Shown here one piece after another: positions 46,489 through 55,559 of a DNA stretch of 64,000 nucleotides (positions are counted from its first letter, which is position 1; the number at the start of each line of letters is the position of its first letter). The position numbers and the translations under genes were made by a program. Below the pieces are notes generated by a model. It was not told the DNA's origin, did no database searches, and worked only from the letters and a program-made list of their open reading frames with translations. Source of the DNA: Pseudalkalibacillus sp051842935 (GTDB taxonomy: Bacteria > Bacillota > Bacilli > Bacillales > Fictibacillaceae); the NCBI RefSeq assembly GCF_051842935.1, contig NZ_JBPXRR010000001.1, forward strand, positions 1,798,001-1,862,000, in the 5' to 3' direction.

Positions 46489-47358
46489 TCAATGAATTGG
46501 TGATTTGAATTTTGCGCCTTTTGTTTCTTGAGTGTTCATAATCGTAATGAACGCCTGTTTATCAATGTCATACACGATATTCTTCAACTTGGTTACTTCC
46601 AAGCGAGTAATGACGGCATAAATGACTTCTTTCTGCGCATCCGTGTATCCGCCTTTTCCCATCAATTTCGTCGTACCTCGGCCGAGACGATCCAATATGG
46701 CTCCTGATATTTCCTCATAATGATCCGATACGATCAGTACGGCTTTCGTTTCATCTAGTCCTTGGATTACAGTGTCAATCGTCTTGAACGCAATATAGTA
46801 TGTAAGGATCGAATACATGGCGCGCTCTGGTCCGAAGACGAAACCAGCCCATGCGAATACGAATATGTTCAAGAACATGACGATTTCTCCGATGGAGAAC
46901 GGGATTTTTTTCGTAATTAGAATACCGAAAATTTCAGTGCCATCCAAAGAGCCTCCATGCCGGATCACAAGCCCGACTCCGACACCTAATACTAGGCCTC
47001 CGAATACTGTGGCAAGGATCAATTCATTTGTAAAAGGGTCTAATCCATGAAGTAACGGTTCGAATATCGCAAGACTCAGAATACCTACCATAGAGGATAC
47101 GACGAATGTCTTACCGATTTGCTTATAACCTGAAAACATGAATGGAAGATTTAAAATGACGACAAGAACAGCAAAATTCAATGGGGTCAGATAGTCAAGA
47201 ATCAGTGAGACACCGATGATTCCACCATCAATGATTTTGTTCGGAATCAAAAAAAGTTCGATGGATACCGCAGCAAGACCCGCTCCGATGATAATCATGA
47301 TCAAGCGGTAAATCAAATGACCTATACTCTCTTTTTTATGTTGTTTAGGTTGTACCAT
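46489..47358 (-). CDS. yqfU: YitT-family membrane protein YqfU
   Basis: A 289-residue protein with five or six transmembrane helices (YitT/DUF161) and a soluble C-terminal DUF2179 domain (KAVLIVSDHYEEISGAIL, then GKGGYTDAQKEVIYAVI). Function unknown; the C-terminal domain resembles small-ligand-binding regulatory domains. Its place between zur and yqfT fits B. subtilis yqfU. Confidence 0.85.
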   Translation of the reverse strand: MVQPKQHKKESIGHLIYRLIMIIIGAGLAAVSIELFLIPNKIIDGGIIGVSLILDYLTPLNFAVLVVILNLPFMFSGYKQIGKTFVVSSMVGILSLAIFEPLLHGLDPFTNELILATVFGGLVLGVGVGLVIRHGGSLDGTEIFGILITKKIPFSIGEIVMFLNIFVFAWAGFVFGPERAMYSILTYYIAFKTIDTVIQGLDETKAVLIVSDHYEEISGAILDRLGRGTTKLMGKGGYTDAQKEVIYAVITRLEVTKLKNIVYDIDKQAFITIMNTQETKGAKFKSPIH

Positions 47359-47400
47359 GGGTCACTCCTCTGTTCTTTTTTATAATTATATCATGTACAC

Positions 47401-47428
47401 TTGAAACTCTTAAAAATTTCGCTATAAT
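47401..47428 (+). promoter_or_regulatory. Promoter of the purine permease gene
   Basis: TTGAAA, 16 nt, TATAAT, about 68 nt before the start codon. A strong sigma-A match. No purine riboswitch is present in the 138-bp leader region: the conserved TTTCTACC and GGTAGAAA-type elements are absent. Confidence 0.8.
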
Positions 47429-47496
47429 TAACAATCGTGGCATATTTCATTTGCCATGGGCGGGAGAGGGTTACATTTTAGAAAGAAAGGTTTTAG

Positions 47497-48771
47497 ATGA
47501 AACAATTTATCGAAAATTGGTTCCGACTTTCAGCACAAGATACGACGATTAAACAAGAACTTGTTGCTGGTATTACCTCTTTCTTCACAATCAGCTACAT
47601 CATCATCGTGAATCCACTGATCTTAGCTGACGCAGGCATTCCGTATTATGGCGCTCTGATGGCGACCATCCTCGTCAGTATTATTTCATGCTTGTTCATT
47701 GGATTATACGCGAACGCTCCAATCGTTTTATCACCTGGTATGGGCGTTAACGCATTTTTCACGTATACGATCGTTGAAGGAATGGGCTTGACTTGGCAAG
47801 AAGGTCTCGGTGCCGTCATTATGGCTGGGATACTGTTTTGTATCGCGGCATTCACACCGATCAAATCACTCTTGTCAAAAGCCGTCCCAGAATCCTTAAA
47901 ACATGGGATTACTGTTGGAATCGGATTGTTCCTGGCGTTCATCGGTCTCCAAAAGGCCGGAATCGTCGAGAAGAGTCCTGATACCTTCGTGAAGCTTGGT
48001 GACTTGAGCGAACCGAGCACATTGCTCGCGCTTGCTGGGTTCATCATCTGTCTGACCTTATATGTGAAGAAAATCAAAGGAGGATTCATCTTATCTGTCC
48101 TATTGATTTCAGTCCTTGCTTATTTCTTGGATTTGACACCGAAAGCACAGGCAGTTGATAACGATGCTTCCTTATTGATATTTGCAGCAGATATGACAGG
48201 TTGGATAACAATGGACTTTTGGATTGCGTCCTTTTCACTTGCATTGATCTTGATTGTGGAAAATATGGGGTTATTACACGGTATGTTGCCTAATGCTGAC
48301 AAATTCGACCGTTCTTTCCAATCCAGTGCGTTTTCAAGCGTTCTATCTGGGATGTTCGGAACGAGTCCGACGATTTCAACAGCAGAAAGTGCATCCGGGA
48401 TTGCAGAAGGCGGACGTACAGGACTTACAGCTGTGGTAGCTGGCTTACTGTTCATCTTATCGATCTTCGCTATTCCTGTGTTGTCAGGTATTCCTGATGC
48501 AGCGATCGCGCCGATCCTCATTGTCATCGGTGGTGTGATGATGCAATCGATTCAATATATCAAGCTAGAAGACTTCACAGAGAGTTTTCCTGCCTTCATG
48601 ATCATTGCATTGATTCCGTTGACCTACAGCATCGTAGATGGGTTGGCATTCGGATTTATCGTGTATCCGATCATCAAGATGGCAGTCGGACAGTTCAAAC
48701 AAGTCCCACGGACCATGTATGTCATGGCATCCTTGTTCATACTGAACTTCGTATTCCATTTTTATATGTAA
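47497..48771 (+). CDS. NCS2 purine permease (guanine/hypoxanthine type)
   Basis: A 424-residue transporter with about 12-14 helices of the AzgA-like NCS2 family: NAPIVLSPGMGVNAFFTYT near the start and GTSPTISTAESASGIAEGGR in the middle are family signatures. It imports guanine, hypoxanthine or adenine by proton symport. It resembles B. subtilis PbuG and PbuO; the substrate cannot be settled here. AAAGAAAGG precedes the ATG. Confidence 0.9.
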   Translation: MKQFIENWFRLSAQDTTIKQELVAGITSFFTISYIIIVNPLILADAGIPYYGALMATILVSIISCLFIGLYANAPIVLSPGMGVNAFFTYTIVEGMGLTWQEGLGAVIMAGILFCIAAFTPIKSLLSKAVPESLKHGITVGIGLFLAFIGLQKAGIVEKSPDTFVKLGDLSEPSTLLALAGFIICLTLYVKKIKGGFILSVLLISVLAYFLDLTPKAQAVDNDASLLIFAADMTGWITMDFWIASFSLALILIVENMGLLHGMLPNADKFDRSFQSSAFSSVLSGMFGTSPTISTAESASGIAEGGRTGLTAVVAGLLFILSIFAIPVLSGIPDAAIAPILIVIGGVMMQSIQYIKLEDFTESFPAFMIIALIPLTYSIVDGLAFGFIVYPIIKMAVGQFKQVPRTMYVMASLFILNFVFHFYM

Positions 48772-48820
48772 GCTAGAAAAGCGCACGTCTGCGCACCAAC
48801 TAATAAATATTCTTATCTAA

Positions 48821-48850
48821 AAAGAACAGCTGATCATTCAGCTGTTCTTT
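48821..48850. terminator. Bidirectional terminator after the purine permease gene
   Basis: An AAAGAACAGCTGA/TCAGCTGTTCTTT 13-bp palindrome serves the permease gene. It overlaps the last codons of the opposing kinase gene. Confidence 0.88.
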
Positions 48851-50259
48851 TCGTTTATAAAAGGAATTGTGAACGTAATCGTCGTTCCTATTTCAAGCTC
48901 ACTGCGAATCTCGAACGACCCGCCATGTTCTTCGATAATCTTTTTGCATAGTGGAATTCCGATTCCGTTTCCTTTTTCTTTTGTCGTGAAGAACGGTCTT
49001 CCCAGTTGCTCCAGGACTTCCTGTTTCATCCCCGGACCACGGTCTCTGAAGATCACTTCATAATGATCTTCTTTTATATTCCCTTCCAACTGGATGTATC
49101 GATCTTCTTTTTGATTGCTGCACGCCTCGATCGCATTCCTTAGCAGATTGAGAACGACTTGCTTCACCATCGATTCGTTCACCATACTGAAACGTTCGCA
49201 CTCATCAACCTGATATTCAAAAAAGAGATTATGTAATAGACATTCGGATTGTATGATATGGATGAGTGACTTGATGATCAAGTCCGGCCTCTGTTTCTGT
49301 TTATGCACTTTTCTTCTAGAAACAGATAAAAAGTCTTCTATGATCTCGTTCATGCGCGCGAGTTCGGACAAGACCGTATCGTAGTACTTGCTGAAGTCCT
49401 TCGTCACAGAAGATAGCTGGATGAAGCCTTGTATGACGGACAAAGGATTTCTCAGCTCATGTGCGACACCAGCCGCCAAATGGGAGACGGACTCCATTTG
49501 CTTCTTATATAACAATAAATTTTCAAATCTTTGTTGAGGGGAACGATCATATAGAACGAAACGGATACTTTCATCAGATTCGAAGTACATGCCCTTGATT
49601 TGATAAAGGATGTCATCTTCATAATAGAATCGTTCGTTCACGATCTTTGAGGAGCGTATTTCTTTTGTCATCTGTTGCATATGGGATAACAGAGGATGGT
49701 GAATATCGAGATGGAGCAGGTTCTGACCAATCAGTTGGTTGACAGACTCTAAGTCGAAGAACAACTTCATCCTTTCGTTACAACAGTCAATCTGATTACT
49801 CGATGTGATCGTCAATATTCCGATTTCGAGTTCACGGAACATGAATTTACGGAATTCGTACTCTTTTTCAAATTGCTTTTTAAAATCTGCAGCTTCATTC
49901 AGACGGTGTTCTCCGACAGCTTCATTGATGACTTTTCCATAAAGGACGATTTCTTCATCAAGCAATTTTCCTCGGTATTCCACGGTAAGCTGTTCATCAT
50001 GCATCGTATGTTTCAATATCTCAGTCGCATACTGTTCAATTGTCAAATCTTCAATGAATGCGTATGCCTGAGGTTGATCTTCCCTCAAAAACAAATCATA
50101 GAAGTTAGGTGAATCTTCATTCAGAATTGAGGTTTGTGCTGCTTTATTGGATTCTATAATCGTTCCATTTGGTTGTATAAGTAAGTACAGATCATCTGAA
50201 AGATCATTCATGATATGTTGAAAGGCTGCAAATGTCTTATCTGATTGACAGAATTGCAT
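48838..50259 (-). CDS. Orphan PAS-domain sensor histidine kinase
   Basis: A soluble kinase of about 473 residues with no transmembrane segment. Two PAS-like domains (about 12-120, DLYLLIQPNGTIIESNKAA; about 145-245, LEIGILTITSSNQIDCCNE) precede a HisKA domain with phosphoacceptor His in GVAHELRNPLSVIQGF, and a HATPase (NAIEACSNQ; DRGPGMKQEV; FFTTKEKGNGIGIPLCKKII). No response regulator lies nearby. The layout resembles phosphorelay kinases that start sporulation (Kin type); this is inference. The ATG at 50259 has GGGGTG upstream. Confidence 0.9.
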   Translation of the reverse strand: MQFCQSDKTFAAFQHIMNDLSDDLYLLIQPNGTIIESNKAAQTSILNEDSPNFYDLFLREDQPQAYAFIEDLTIEQYATEILKHTMHDEQLTVEYRGKLLDEEIVLYGKVINEAVGEHRLNEAADFKKQFEKEYEFRKFMFRELEIGILTITSSNQIDCCNERMKLFFDLESVNQLIGQNLLHLDIHHPLLSHMQQMTKEIRSSKIVNERFYYEDDILYQIKGMYFESDESIRFVLYDRSPQQRFENLLLYKKQMESVSHLAAGVAHELRNPLSVIQGFIQLSSVTKDFSKYYDTVLSELARMNEIIEDFLSVSRRKVHKQKQRPDLIIKSLIHIIQSECLLHNLFFEYQVDECERFSMVNESMVKQVVLNLLRNAIEACSNQKEDRYIQLEGNIKEDHYEVIFRDRGPGMKQEVLEQLGRPFFTTKEKGNGIGIPLCKKIIEEHGGSFEIRSELEIGTTITFTIPFINEKNS

Positions 50260-50466
50260 TACACGCACCCCACTACCCTTTGACATAGTATTTTTATTAT
50301 ACTAAATATGCTTTCCAATACCTAGTGCAACCACCAATAAATCCCTAGACATATATCGTCAAAATGCTACAAACTTTAGACATTTTGAGACATTTTATCC
50401 GACTTTGGATACAAGCACAGATTAGGCACCCTCTTCATAAATTATGCCATGAGGAGGGAACAGGAA

Positions 50467-50724
50467 ATGAATCCTTTTTTACAACAAATGATCAATCATA
50501 AGCTGAACACCCTGTCTGCTGAGGAATTGATCGCATTGGCTTCCCAGTACAATATCCAACTGACGAACACGCAAGCGACACAAATCGTCCGCATACTTAG
50601 AGAAGAAAAAATCGATGTCGCCAACGTCCAACAGAGAGATAGAATCATAAAAAAAATCGAAGCCGTCACCAATCCACAAGTTGCACAAACGATCCAGACC
50701 ATGTTCCAATCCATCGTTCGTTGA
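50467..50724 (+). CDS. yqfT: DUF2624 protein YqfT
   Basis: An 85-residue all-helical protein (MNPFLQQMINHKLNTLSAEE) matching DUF2624. Function unknown. The ATG at 50467 has GAGGAGG about 10 nt upstream; an ATG at 50449 overlaps that site. It precedes nfo as in B. subtilis but on the opposite strand. Confidence 0.85.
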   Translation: MNPFLQQMINHKLNTLSAEELIALASQYNIQLTNTQATQIVRILREEKIDVANVQQRDRIIKKIEAVTNPQVAQTIQTMFQSIVR

Positions 50725-50738
50725 ACATCTATAACATA

Positions 50739-50772
50739 AAAAAGAGGATAACCAATTACGGTTAACCTCTTT
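50739..50772. terminator. Bidirectional terminator between yqfT and nfo
   Basis: AAAGAGGATAACC/GGTTAACCTCTTT with one bulged position and a 6-nt loop, flanked by A and T runs. Confidence 0.85.
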
Positions 50773-50779
50773 CGTTTAT

Positions 50780-51673
50780 TTATCCTTGCATGATCTTTTC
50801 GAGTAGATCCTCTTCAAAAGCCTGGTTACGCAGCATTTCAATCTCATGCTTATATGGCGGCTTCTTATTTTTCTTATCTTCTCCCACATAAGGTGTTTCT
50901 AAAATTTTAGGGACATCTTTCAATTGTGGGTGGTGGATGATATAGTTCAATGTTTTGAATCCGATCTTACCGAATCCGATATTTTCGTGACGGTCTTTTC
51001 CTGCACCGCGTTCATTTTTACTGTCATTGATATGAAGGACTTTCAATCGATCAAGTCCAATGATTTTGTCAAACTCGTCTAGAACACCATCAAAGTCGTT
51101 AACCAAATCATACCCTGCATCATGTGTATGACAAGTATCAAAGCAGACGGATAGCTTTTCATTGTGGGTGACCCCATCAATAATTGCTGCTAACTCTTCA
51201 AATGAACGACCACATTCAGAACCTTTTCCAGCCATCGTTTCTAAAGCTATTTGTGCGTTTTGCTCTTTTTCAAGGACTTCATTCAGCCCTTCGATGATTT
51301 TTTTGATTCCAGCTTCAGCCCCTGCGCCGACATGAGCACCTGGGTGCAATACGATCTGCTTCGCACCGATCGCATCTGTACGTTGGATTTCTGACGTCAG
51401 GAAATCGACCCCTAAGCGGAATGTTTGAGGCTTCGTCGTATTTCCGATATTGATGATATACGGAGCATGGACGACAATTTCATCAATGCCGTTCTCTTTC
51501 ATGTGTGCAATCCCGTTTTCGATATTCAGTTCTTCAATCGCTTTTCGACGGGTATTTTGAGGTGCGCCTGTATAGATCATGAAAGTGTTTCCACCGTACG
51601 AAACAGCTTCTTCACTCGCACCTAATAACATCTTTTTACCACTCATCGACACGTGGGATCCTAATTTCAACAT
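50780..51673 (-). CDS. nfo: Endonuclease IV
   Basis: A 297-residue AP endonuclease of base-excision repair with a trinuclear zinc site. Visible metal-binding segments are LHPGAHVG, ALETMAGKGSE, VCFDTCHTHDAGYD, HINDSKNERGAGKDRHENIG and ILETPYV. It cuts 5' to abasic sites. It follows cshB with a 20-bp gap. Confidence 0.96.
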   Translation of the reverse strand: MLKLGSHVSMSGKKMLLGASEEAVSYGGNTFMIYTGAPQNTRRKAIEELNIENGIAHMKENGIDEIVVHAPYIINIGNTTKPQTFRLGVDFLTSEIQRTDAIGAKQIVLHPGAHVGAGAEAGIKKIIEGLNEVLEKEQNAQIALETMAGKGSECGRSFEELAAIIDGVTHNEKLSVCFDTCHTHDAGYDLVNDFDGVLDEFDKIIGLDRLKVLHINDSKNERGAGKDRHENIGFGKIGFKTLNYIIHHPQLKDVPKILETPYVGEDKKNKKPPYKHEIEMLRNQAFEEDLLEKIMQG

Positions 51674-51692
51674 CTCTTATTCCCCCTAAAGT

Positions 51693-52964
51693 CTATTTGT
51701 TTCTTTTTCTGTTATGTTGTTTTTGTTTCTCCTGGAACTTCTTCTTATATCCAGGTTTGACTTTCTTAGGTTTAGGCATGACGTATTCTTTCGGATTTTT
51801 CTTCTTTTTCGGTTTCGTTCTTTGGATGTTCAGGTCGACCCAATCGTCCCCTTTTAGATCCTGATGTTTGAAGTCGATGCCTTTCTTTTCAATCTTCTCT
51901 AATTGATCCATTTCATCGCGTTCATACAAGACCGCTGCAATCCCGCTCATACCTGCTCTTCCAGTCCGACCGGAACGGTGGATATAGTAGTCAAGGTCTG
52001 TAGGGATTTGATAGTGGATGACATGGCTGATGCCTTTCACATCGATACCTCGTGCTGCAAGATCCGTCGCCACAAGATATTGACATTCTGCATTCGCCAC
52101 ACGTTTCATGACGTTCTTTCTCGTACGAGGCGGAAGGTCACCATGCAGACGGTCGACGTTCAGTCCTTCTGCCATCATGGCATCAGCAAGTTCATCGGCA
52201 TCCTTTTTCGTATTGGCGAAAATGATCGCCAGAAACGGATTGAACCTTTTAGCGATGTCCATCGTCAATTCGATACGGTTTCTGTGACGAACCGGAATCG
52301 CAATATGTTCAATCTCACCTGGTGCTGCCTGTTCAGGTTTCACATGGACATGCTTTGGGTTGTTCATATACTTTTTCAAAAATGGTTCCAAATTTTCAGG
52401 GATTGTCGCAGAGAACACCATCATCTGTAATTCATGTGCCATTCTCGCAGCGATTTGATCGACATCTTCAATGAAGCCCATGTCGAGCATCTGATCCGCT
52501 TCATCGACAACAAGCATGTCCGCGTTGAATATAGAAAAGCCCTCTTGGACTACGAGATCCTTGATACGTCCTGGTGTGCCGATGATGATGTGTGGTTCAT
52601 TTTTCAGTTGATCGATCATTCTCTTTCGGTCTGTACCACCGACGACCGTCTTGACATTGATTTTAGAATCTCCGACCAATCGAACAGCCACATCATATAC
52701 TTGTCTTGCAAGCTCCCGGGTAGGAGCTGTGATGACAGCTTGTACTTTTTGCACCTCAGGATCGATTTTATCGAATATCGGCAAAAGGAAGGCAAGCGTC
52801 TTACCTGATCCCGTTTGCGACTGTCCGATGACATCCTGACCTTTGAGGATGCTTGGAATCAAGCGTTCCTGAATTTCAGTCGGACGTTCAAAATCTAACT
52901 TTCTTATCGCTTCAAATAAAAACGGTTTTAATTGAAACCGTTGTTCAAATACATTTTTATCCAT
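51693..52964 (-). CDS. cshB: DEAD-box RNA helicase CshB
   Basis: A 423-residue helicase. Q-motif, then GQSQTGSGKT (motif I), PTRELA (Ia), VVDEAD (II, DEAD), SAT (III), and HRSGRTGRAG (VI) are intact. A basic tail (PKKKKNPKEYVMPKPKK) binds RNA. It is involved in ribosome assembly and cold response in B. subtilis. The ATG at 52964 follows AAAGGTGAT; the GTG at 52973 lies within that site. Confidence 0.95.
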   Translation of the reverse strand: MDKNVFEQRFQLKPFLFEAIRKLDFERPTEIQERLIPSILKGQDVIGQSQTGSGKTLAFLLPIFDKIDPEVQKVQAVITAPTRELARQVYDVAVRLVGDSKINVKTVVGGTDRKRMIDQLKNEPHIIIGTPGRIKDLVVQEGFSIFNADMLVVDEADQMLDMGFIEDVDQIAARMAHELQMMVFSATIPENLEPFLKKYMNNPKHVHVKPEQAAPGEIEHIAIPVRHRNRIELTMDIAKRFNPFLAIIFANTKKDADELADAMMAEGLNVDRLHGDLPPRTRKNVMKRVANAECQYLVATDLAARGIDVKGISHVIHYQIPTDLDYYIHRSGRTGRAGMSGIAAVLYERDEMDQLEKIEKKGIDFKHQDLKGDDWVDLNIQRTKPKKKKNPKEYVMPKPKKVKPGYKKKFQEKQKQHNRKRNK

Positions 52965-53219
52965 AATTATCACCTTTTATTAGTAATTCCACAGTCAAAA
53001 CGTTGTCCAATAACAACTGTACGCGCTCATTCGTTCAGTGCTTTTTTTGAACAGCCTCTTAGTATTATAGAGGAAAAAGAAACACAACGCTAATCTTTTT
53101 GGGGATATACCCATTCTTTCAGTGGATGGACACCAAACATTGTGCCATCGCATATCTTGTTTATCAGAATAACCACTTTTGTGTAAAGTTATTGAGAGTA
53201 TGATGAAAGGAGCATCTTT

Positions 53220-53855
53220 ATGTACCGTATGCCTCCCGGTTTCGGTCCCCCTGGTATGGGACCCATTTCGCAGTTCGGTCAAATGATGCCTTTTAGAGGG
53301 GGAGGACTTCCAGCTGGTCGTTCGCTTGGATTTCTAAGCCGCTTCCTTTCGCCAAATCCTGGTGCAGGCAGCGGGCTCAACCTAATAGGTATGGTTGAAA
53401 ATGTTCAGAAAGTGATGAAGATGGCGGATACAGTCAAACCGCTCGTCCAACAATATGGTCCAATGGTGAAGAATTTACCTTCTATGCTTCAATTGTTAAA
53501 AGAATATCAAAACTATTCTTCGGACTCGGACTCTGAAGAGGAGGATTCGTCAACCGAGGAAAAGGAAGCTAAACCTGAGCAGAAGAAGAGGAGACGAAGA
53601 TCAACAACAGGTACCAAACCTGTCAGAGGTAAAAAGTCTAGCGGGAAAAAGTCTAGTGGAAGAACGAAAGCTAGCCAAAGTACTTCTTCTGAAGTGACGA
53701 ATCAGAAAGAAACTTCCTCAAAATCACCGAATAAAGAAACGAAGAATACAAAAATCACCAAAACGGTCACGAACAAGAAGGTTCCTCAGGTGAAACGCAT
53801 CCAGTCCACACCCACAGGGCAAAACCGGAATTCCGTACCAAAACTTTATATATAA
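53220..53855 (+). CDS. yqfQ: YqfQ (VrrA-like) protein
   Basis: A 211-residue protein. The N-terminus is rich in Gly, Pro and Met (MYRMPPGFGPPGMGP), the middle is helical (MVENVQKVMKMADTVKPLVQ) and the last 110 residues are low complexity, acidic then Lys/Ser/Thr-rich (SSDSDSEEEDSSTEE; KKSSGKKSSGRTKASQ). This matches YqfQ, reported as spore-coat associated in B. subtilis. Its terminator overlaps the ispH promoter and ribosome binding site. Confidence 0.82.
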   Translation: MYRMPPGFGPPGMGPISQFGQMMPFRGGGLPAGRSLGFLSRFLSPNPGAGSGLNLIGMVENVQKVMKMADTVKPLVQQYGPMVKNLPSMLQLLKEYQNYSSDSDSEEEDSSTEEKEAKPEQKKRRRRSTTGTKPVRGKKSSGKKSSGRTKASQSTSSEVTNQKETSSKSPNKETKNTKITKTVTNKKVPQVKRIQSTPTGQNRNSVPKLYI

Positions 53856-53866
53856 CGATTGTTTAT

Positions 53867-53896
53867 TTGTCAATCGGATAGGTCCTCCTTTATAAT
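53867..53896 (+). promoter_or_regulatory. ispH promoter
   Basis: TTGTCA, 18 nt, TATAAT. The -10 lies inside the left arm of the inverted repeat at 53881-53894. A transcript would begin near 53903 and so lack that arm. Confidence 0.65.
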
Positions 53897-53932
53897 AAAG
53901 CCATGAGCGCATGTATAAAGGAGGACCTTTTT
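53881..53932 (+). terminator. yqfQ terminator overlapping the ispH promoter and RBS
   Basis: A perfect 14-bp inverted repeat (GGTCCTCCTTTATA, 53881-53894; TATAAAGGAGGACC, 53914-53927) is followed by TTTTTGT. The left arm includes most of the TATAAT -10 of ispH; the right arm contains the AAAGGAGG Shine-Dalgarno of ispH. It therefore looks like both a terminator for yqfQ and a sequestering helix for ispH. Confidence 0.75.
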
Positions 53933-53934
53933 GT

Positions 53935-54882
53935 ATGAAGGTAATGAAGGTTTCACCGCGCGGTTATTGTTATGGCGTTGTTGACGCGATGGTAATCGCT
54001 CGACAAGCTGCAAGTGATCCAGATGTACCTAGACCAATCTACATTCTTGGTATGATTGTTCATAATAGACATGTTACAGATGCATTTGAAGAAGAAGGTA
54101 TCATAACACTTGATGGCCCTAACCGTTTAGAGATATTGAAGCAAGTTGATAAAGGAACTGTCATATTCACAGCACACGGCGTATCACCTGAAGTTAGACG
54201 AGTGGCGAAGGAGAGAGGTCTCCACACCATCGATGCAACTTGTCCTGACGTTACAGTGACACATGACTTAATCAGAGAAAAGAGAGAAGAAGGCTATCAC
54301 GTAGCCTATATCGGTAAAAAAGGTCACCCTGAACCTGAAGGCGCAATGGGTATCGCACCGGATATCGTCCATCTGATTGAAACCGAAGAAGATGTCCGCA
54401 ACCTGGACATCAAGGCTGATAAAGTCCTGATCACTAACCAGACGACGATGAGTCAATGGGATGTTCAGCACTTGATCAATATGATCCAGGACAAATATCC
54501 CCAGGCAGAAGTGCATGAAGAAATTTGTAAGGCGACTCAAGTACGTCAAGAAGCAGTTGCCGTTCAGGCTGTAGATGCCGACTTGCTGCTTGTCGTCGGA
54601 GATCCCCGAAGCAACAACTCAAATCGTCTCGCACAAGTTTCATGGGAGATTGCGGGTACGCCTTCACACAGAATTTCAGATGTATCTGAAATTCAACTTG
54701 AATGGTTGGAAGGTGTAGAAACGGTAGCTGTAACAGCTGGTGCTTCAACTCCAACTCCAATTACGAAAGAAGTCATCATGTTCCTAGACCAATACGACCC
54801 GAAAGACGAGTCGACATGGAAACGGGAACGAAAAGTGAAGCTCAGCAAGATCTTACCAAAAGTAAAAGCAGCAAAGAAATAA
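53935..54882 (+). CDS. ispH: 4-hydroxy-3-methylbut-2-enyl diphosphate reductase
   Basis: A 315-residue [4Fe-4S] enzyme; last step of the MEP pathway, yielding IPP and DMAPP. The three cluster cysteines are in RGYCYGVVDA, DATCPDVTVTH and EEICKATQVRQ; the catalytic region GHPEPEG and the loop RSNNSNRL are present. The ATG at 53935 lies 10 nt after AAAGGAGG. The same pathway's ispG is 12 kb away. Confidence 0.97.
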   Translation: MKVMKVSPRGYCYGVVDAMVIARQAASDPDVPRPIYILGMIVHNRHVTDAFEEEGIITLDGPNRLEILKQVDKGTVIFTAHGVSPEVRRVAKERGLHTIDATCPDVTVTHDLIREKREEGYHVAYIGKKGHPEPEGAMGIAPDIVHLIETEEDVRNLDIKADKVLITNQTTMSQWDVQHLINMIQDKYPQAEVHEEICKATQVRQEAVAVQAVDADLLLVVGDPRSNNSNRLAQVSWEIAGTPSHRISDVSEIQLEWLEGVETVAVTAGASTPTPITKEVIMFLDQYDPKDESTWKRERKVKLSKILPKVKAAKK

Positions 54883-54891
54883 TTAAATTGG

Positions 54892-54920
54892 AAGCTCAAC
54901 CGGTACCGGTTGAGCTTTTT
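54892..54920 (+). terminator. ispH terminator
   Basis: An AAGCTCAACCGGT/ACCGGTTGAGCTT palindrome then TTT, 10 nt past the stop. Confidence 0.92.
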
Positions 54921-54961
54921 CATATCTGTTGCTACCTTTCCCTGAAATCCTTGGGATTTTG

Positions 54962-55503
54962 TTTTGAGGATAAGATAGAGCGGCTACCCTGCCCCAAATT
55001 CAGCTGTATCCAGATTTCGGGAAGGATAGAGCCTCTACCCTGCTCAAAATTCAGCTCAATCCCATTTTCGGGAAGGATAAAGCGGCTACCCTGCCCCAAA
55101 TTCAGCTGTATCCAGATTTCGGGAAGGATAGAGCCTTTACTCTGCTCCAAATTCTGCTGAATCTCATTTTCGGGAAGGATAGAGCCTCTACCCTCCTCCA
55201 AATTCAGCTCAATCCCATTTTCGGGAAGGATAGAGCCTCTACCCTCCTCCAAATTCTGCTGAATCTCATTTTCGGGAAGGATAGAGCCTCTACCCTCCTC
55301 CAAATTCAGCTCAATCCCATTTTCGGGAAGGATAGAACCGCTACCCTGCTCCAAATTTAGATGAATCCCGATTTCGGGAAGGATAGAGCCTTTACCCTCC
55401 TCCAAATTCTGCTGAATCTCATTTTCGGGAAGGATAGAGCCTCTACCCTCCTCCAAATTCAGCTCAATCCCATTTTCGGGAAGGATAGAGCACCTATCCT
55501 TCC
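54962..55503. repeat. 51-bp tandem repeat array 2 (11 cores)
   Basis: Eleven cores from 54974 to 55484, each exactly 51 bp apart, with consensus GGGAAGGATAGAGCCTCTAC followed by CCT. The variable part alternates between subtypes (CAGCTCAATCCCATTTT and CTGCTGAATCTCATTTT), giving a 102-bp higher-order period over part of its length. The core is palindromic: GGATAGAG-C-CTCTACCC with one mismatch; the last copy is a perfect GGAAGGATAG/CTATCCTTCC. It fills most of the gap between the convergent ispH and yqfO genes. No gene is supported here. Confidence 0.93.
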
Positions 55504-55509
55504 TACTTT

Positions 55510-55548
55510 TACAAAAAAACGAGCACGCCACAAAAGTGGGTGCCCGCT
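55510..55548 (-). terminator. yqfO terminator
   Basis: GGGCACCCAC/GTGGCGTGCTC stem with one mismatch and a TTTT loop, then T7 on the minus strand, between yqfO and the repeat array. Confidence 0.75.
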
Positions 55549-55559
55549 TGCTTATCTCA

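Noticed and set aside
47359..47496. Purine riboswitch before the permease gene
   Set aside because: The leader is short and lacks the conserved core; only a promoter and a weak TGGCA/TGCCA hairpin are seen.
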